From contig NZ_CP019646.1 of the NCBI RefSeq assembly GCF_001999965.1, positions 806,001-870,000 on the forward strand: a stretch of 64,000 nucleotides of DNA. The letters are read 5' to 3'. Positions within the stretch are counted from its first letter, which is position 1; each line of letters opens with the position of its first letter. The DNA is from Limihaloglobus sulfuriphilus (lineage in GTDB: Bacteria > Planctomycetota > Phycisphaerae > Sedimentisphaerales > Sedimentisphaeraceae). Shown one piece after another: positions 63,274 to 64,000 of this stretch. The notes under the pieces are model-generated. The model was not told the origin of the DNA, ran no database searches, and saw nothing but the letters and a program-made list of their open reading frames with translations. Made by a program: the position numbers and the translations under genes.

Positions 63274-64000
63274 ATGAAAAATTATCTGTTCGTCTGTATT
63301 TTAGTTTGTTCTTTATCATTTTGCATTGCAGAAGATTACTTTTACGGCTACACCGGTGACGGCACAGTTCCTCCGTCTCCCGAGTGGGCGCATGATGCGG
63401 TATTTTACAGTATAAACGTACAGCATTTCGGGAAAGCCCAGACGCCCGGCAGCTACTTTGAGAAAGCCGCGGCAGAGCTGGACTATATTAAAGACCTCGG
63501 TGCCAATACGGTAGTTGTTAATCCCGTTACCGAATTTCTTGACGAGATGGACCCTAAATTCTGGAATGCATATTACATGAAAGATCCTGCAGCGATCTCC
63601 GGGGCGTACGGCGGCGCGGAGGATTTCAAAGATTTTGTCAGCAAAGCTCATTCCTTAGGTTTGAAAGTTATTGTTGACACTCTTGTAAGGCCGCTCTATG
63701 CAGACGGCGAAGCTGCGAAAAAAATACTGGCTGAGGGAAATCACGACTGGTTCGCGCCGGGGCTTACTAAAGAGCAGCTCGAAAAGCCTTTTAAAGGTGA
63801 TTCTGTTGGCATGTATAATCCGGTTGAAGCTAAATTTACCTTTGTCTCTCAGGATATAGAGTCTCAAAACCACCGTAAAGATTATATACTTTTAAACCAG
63901 GGGGGAGCTGAAACCAAACCTGTAATTGGAGACTGGAATGGAGACCAGAGAGACAGTATCGGAATCAGAAAAAATGATGGCACATTCGTTCTTACTGATG
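63274..64000 (+). CDS. Second GH13/FG-GAP protein, N-terminal part (runs off the window)
   Basis: ATG 63274 opens a frame to the window end (242 codons) not followed by a stop. It is a close paralogue of the preceding gene: signal peptide ending FCIA, then YFYGYTGDGTVPPSPEWAHD and FYSINVQHFGKAQTPGSYFE (both strongly similar to the first). Region I reads VIVDTLVRPL, so the conserved His of GH13 region I is Pro here. The first inserted FG-GAP unit has begun as GDWNGDQRDSIGIRK before the edge. It starts 8 bp after its neighbour and is probably in the same operon. Confidence 0.88.
   Translation, partial: MKNYLFVCILVCSLSFCIAEDYFYGYTGDGTVPPSPEWAHDAVFYSINVQHFGKAQTPGSYFEKAAAELDYIKDLGANTVVVNPVTEFLDEMDPKFWNAYYMKDPAAISGAYGGAEDFKDFVSKAHSLGLKVIVDTLVRPLYADGEAAKKILAEGNHDWFAPGLTKEQLEKPFKGDSVGMYNPVEAKFTFVSQDIESQNHRKDYILLNQGGAETKPVIGDWNGDQRDSIGIRKNDGTFVLTD

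Noticed and set aside
54434-64000. A cellulosome locus
   Set aside because: Only single-loop dockerin-like tails are seen and no cohesin or scaffoldin gene occurs in the window.

Overview
This 64 kb window looks like a chromosomal segment of an anaerobic or fermentative marine/saline planctomycete of the class Phycisphaerae (Sedimentisphaerales-like). The assignment is an inference from several traits seen together: VPEP-type C-terminal sorting signals, a Gram-negative LptD-like outer membrane protein, planctomycete-style pseudopilins with a processing-associated H-X9-D motif, half-dockerin tails, a GHL6-type hydrolase, a short PheT without the EMAP-II domain, sulfatase and TRAP genes, Pta-AckA fermentation genes, and a Fe-S P-loop ATPase operon typical of anaerobes.

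Layout. 1-8.0 kb: the 5' part of class II fructose-bisphosphate aldolase, an LptD/OstA-like protein, a three-gene TRAP transporter and zwf. 8.2-14.5 kb: an MBL hydrolase, a complete ISAs1-type IS with 10-bp target duplication and a passenger gene, der, pta and ackA. 14.6-21.4 kb: a GHL6/beta-galactosidase-trimerisation protein, a stand-alone LigD-phosphoesterase-like protein, an RNase HII-like protein, a Ser/Thr kinase, an MFS carrier and a lone ABC ATPase. 21.5-33.1 kb: addB-addA, a fused otsA-otsB, a GH15 enzyme and xth. 33.1-35.5 kb: a PEP-CTERM gene whose signal peptide is split by an IS; the two halves rejoin exactly in frame. 35.8-40.5 kb: an operon resembling the orange-protein (ORP)/MrpORP system of sulfate reducers, with a tandem MinD-ferredoxin fusion. 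40.5-46.8 kb: a zinc-ribbon membrane peptide, a HAD hydrolase, pheT, a Spy/CpxP-like protein, a CnrYXH-like sigma/anti-sigma/sensor set and tRNA-Ser(CGA). 46.8-48.4 kb: an ISL3 element with 8-bp target duplication beside an IS1595 relic. 48.4-64 kb: a glycan-use region.

How the last region may work. A GntR/LacI-type regulator, a GPH symporter, a Tat-exported sulfatase with half-dockerin and a URO-D family protein lie on the minus strand. Divergent from them, on the plus strand, lie secreted proteins: an FG-GAP protein with PEP-CTERM anchor, a pseudopilin, an FG-GAP/LamG/half-dockerin protein, a CBM9/half-dockerin/glycosidase-like protein, and two GH13 proteins, the first with an FG-GAP array lodged where domain B should be. 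A 20-bp palindrome lies between -35 and -10 of the regulator promoter, and a close relative sits at the start site of the divergent promoter, so the regulator probably controls itself and the secreted-protein cluster.

The most interesting signals are the GH13 enzymes with an inserted FG-GAP array, the paired operators, the signal-peptide-splitting IS, the ORP-like operon with unusual fusions, and the recurring half-dockerin tail with a conserved cysteine pair. All family names come from reading motifs by eye; no database search was possible.
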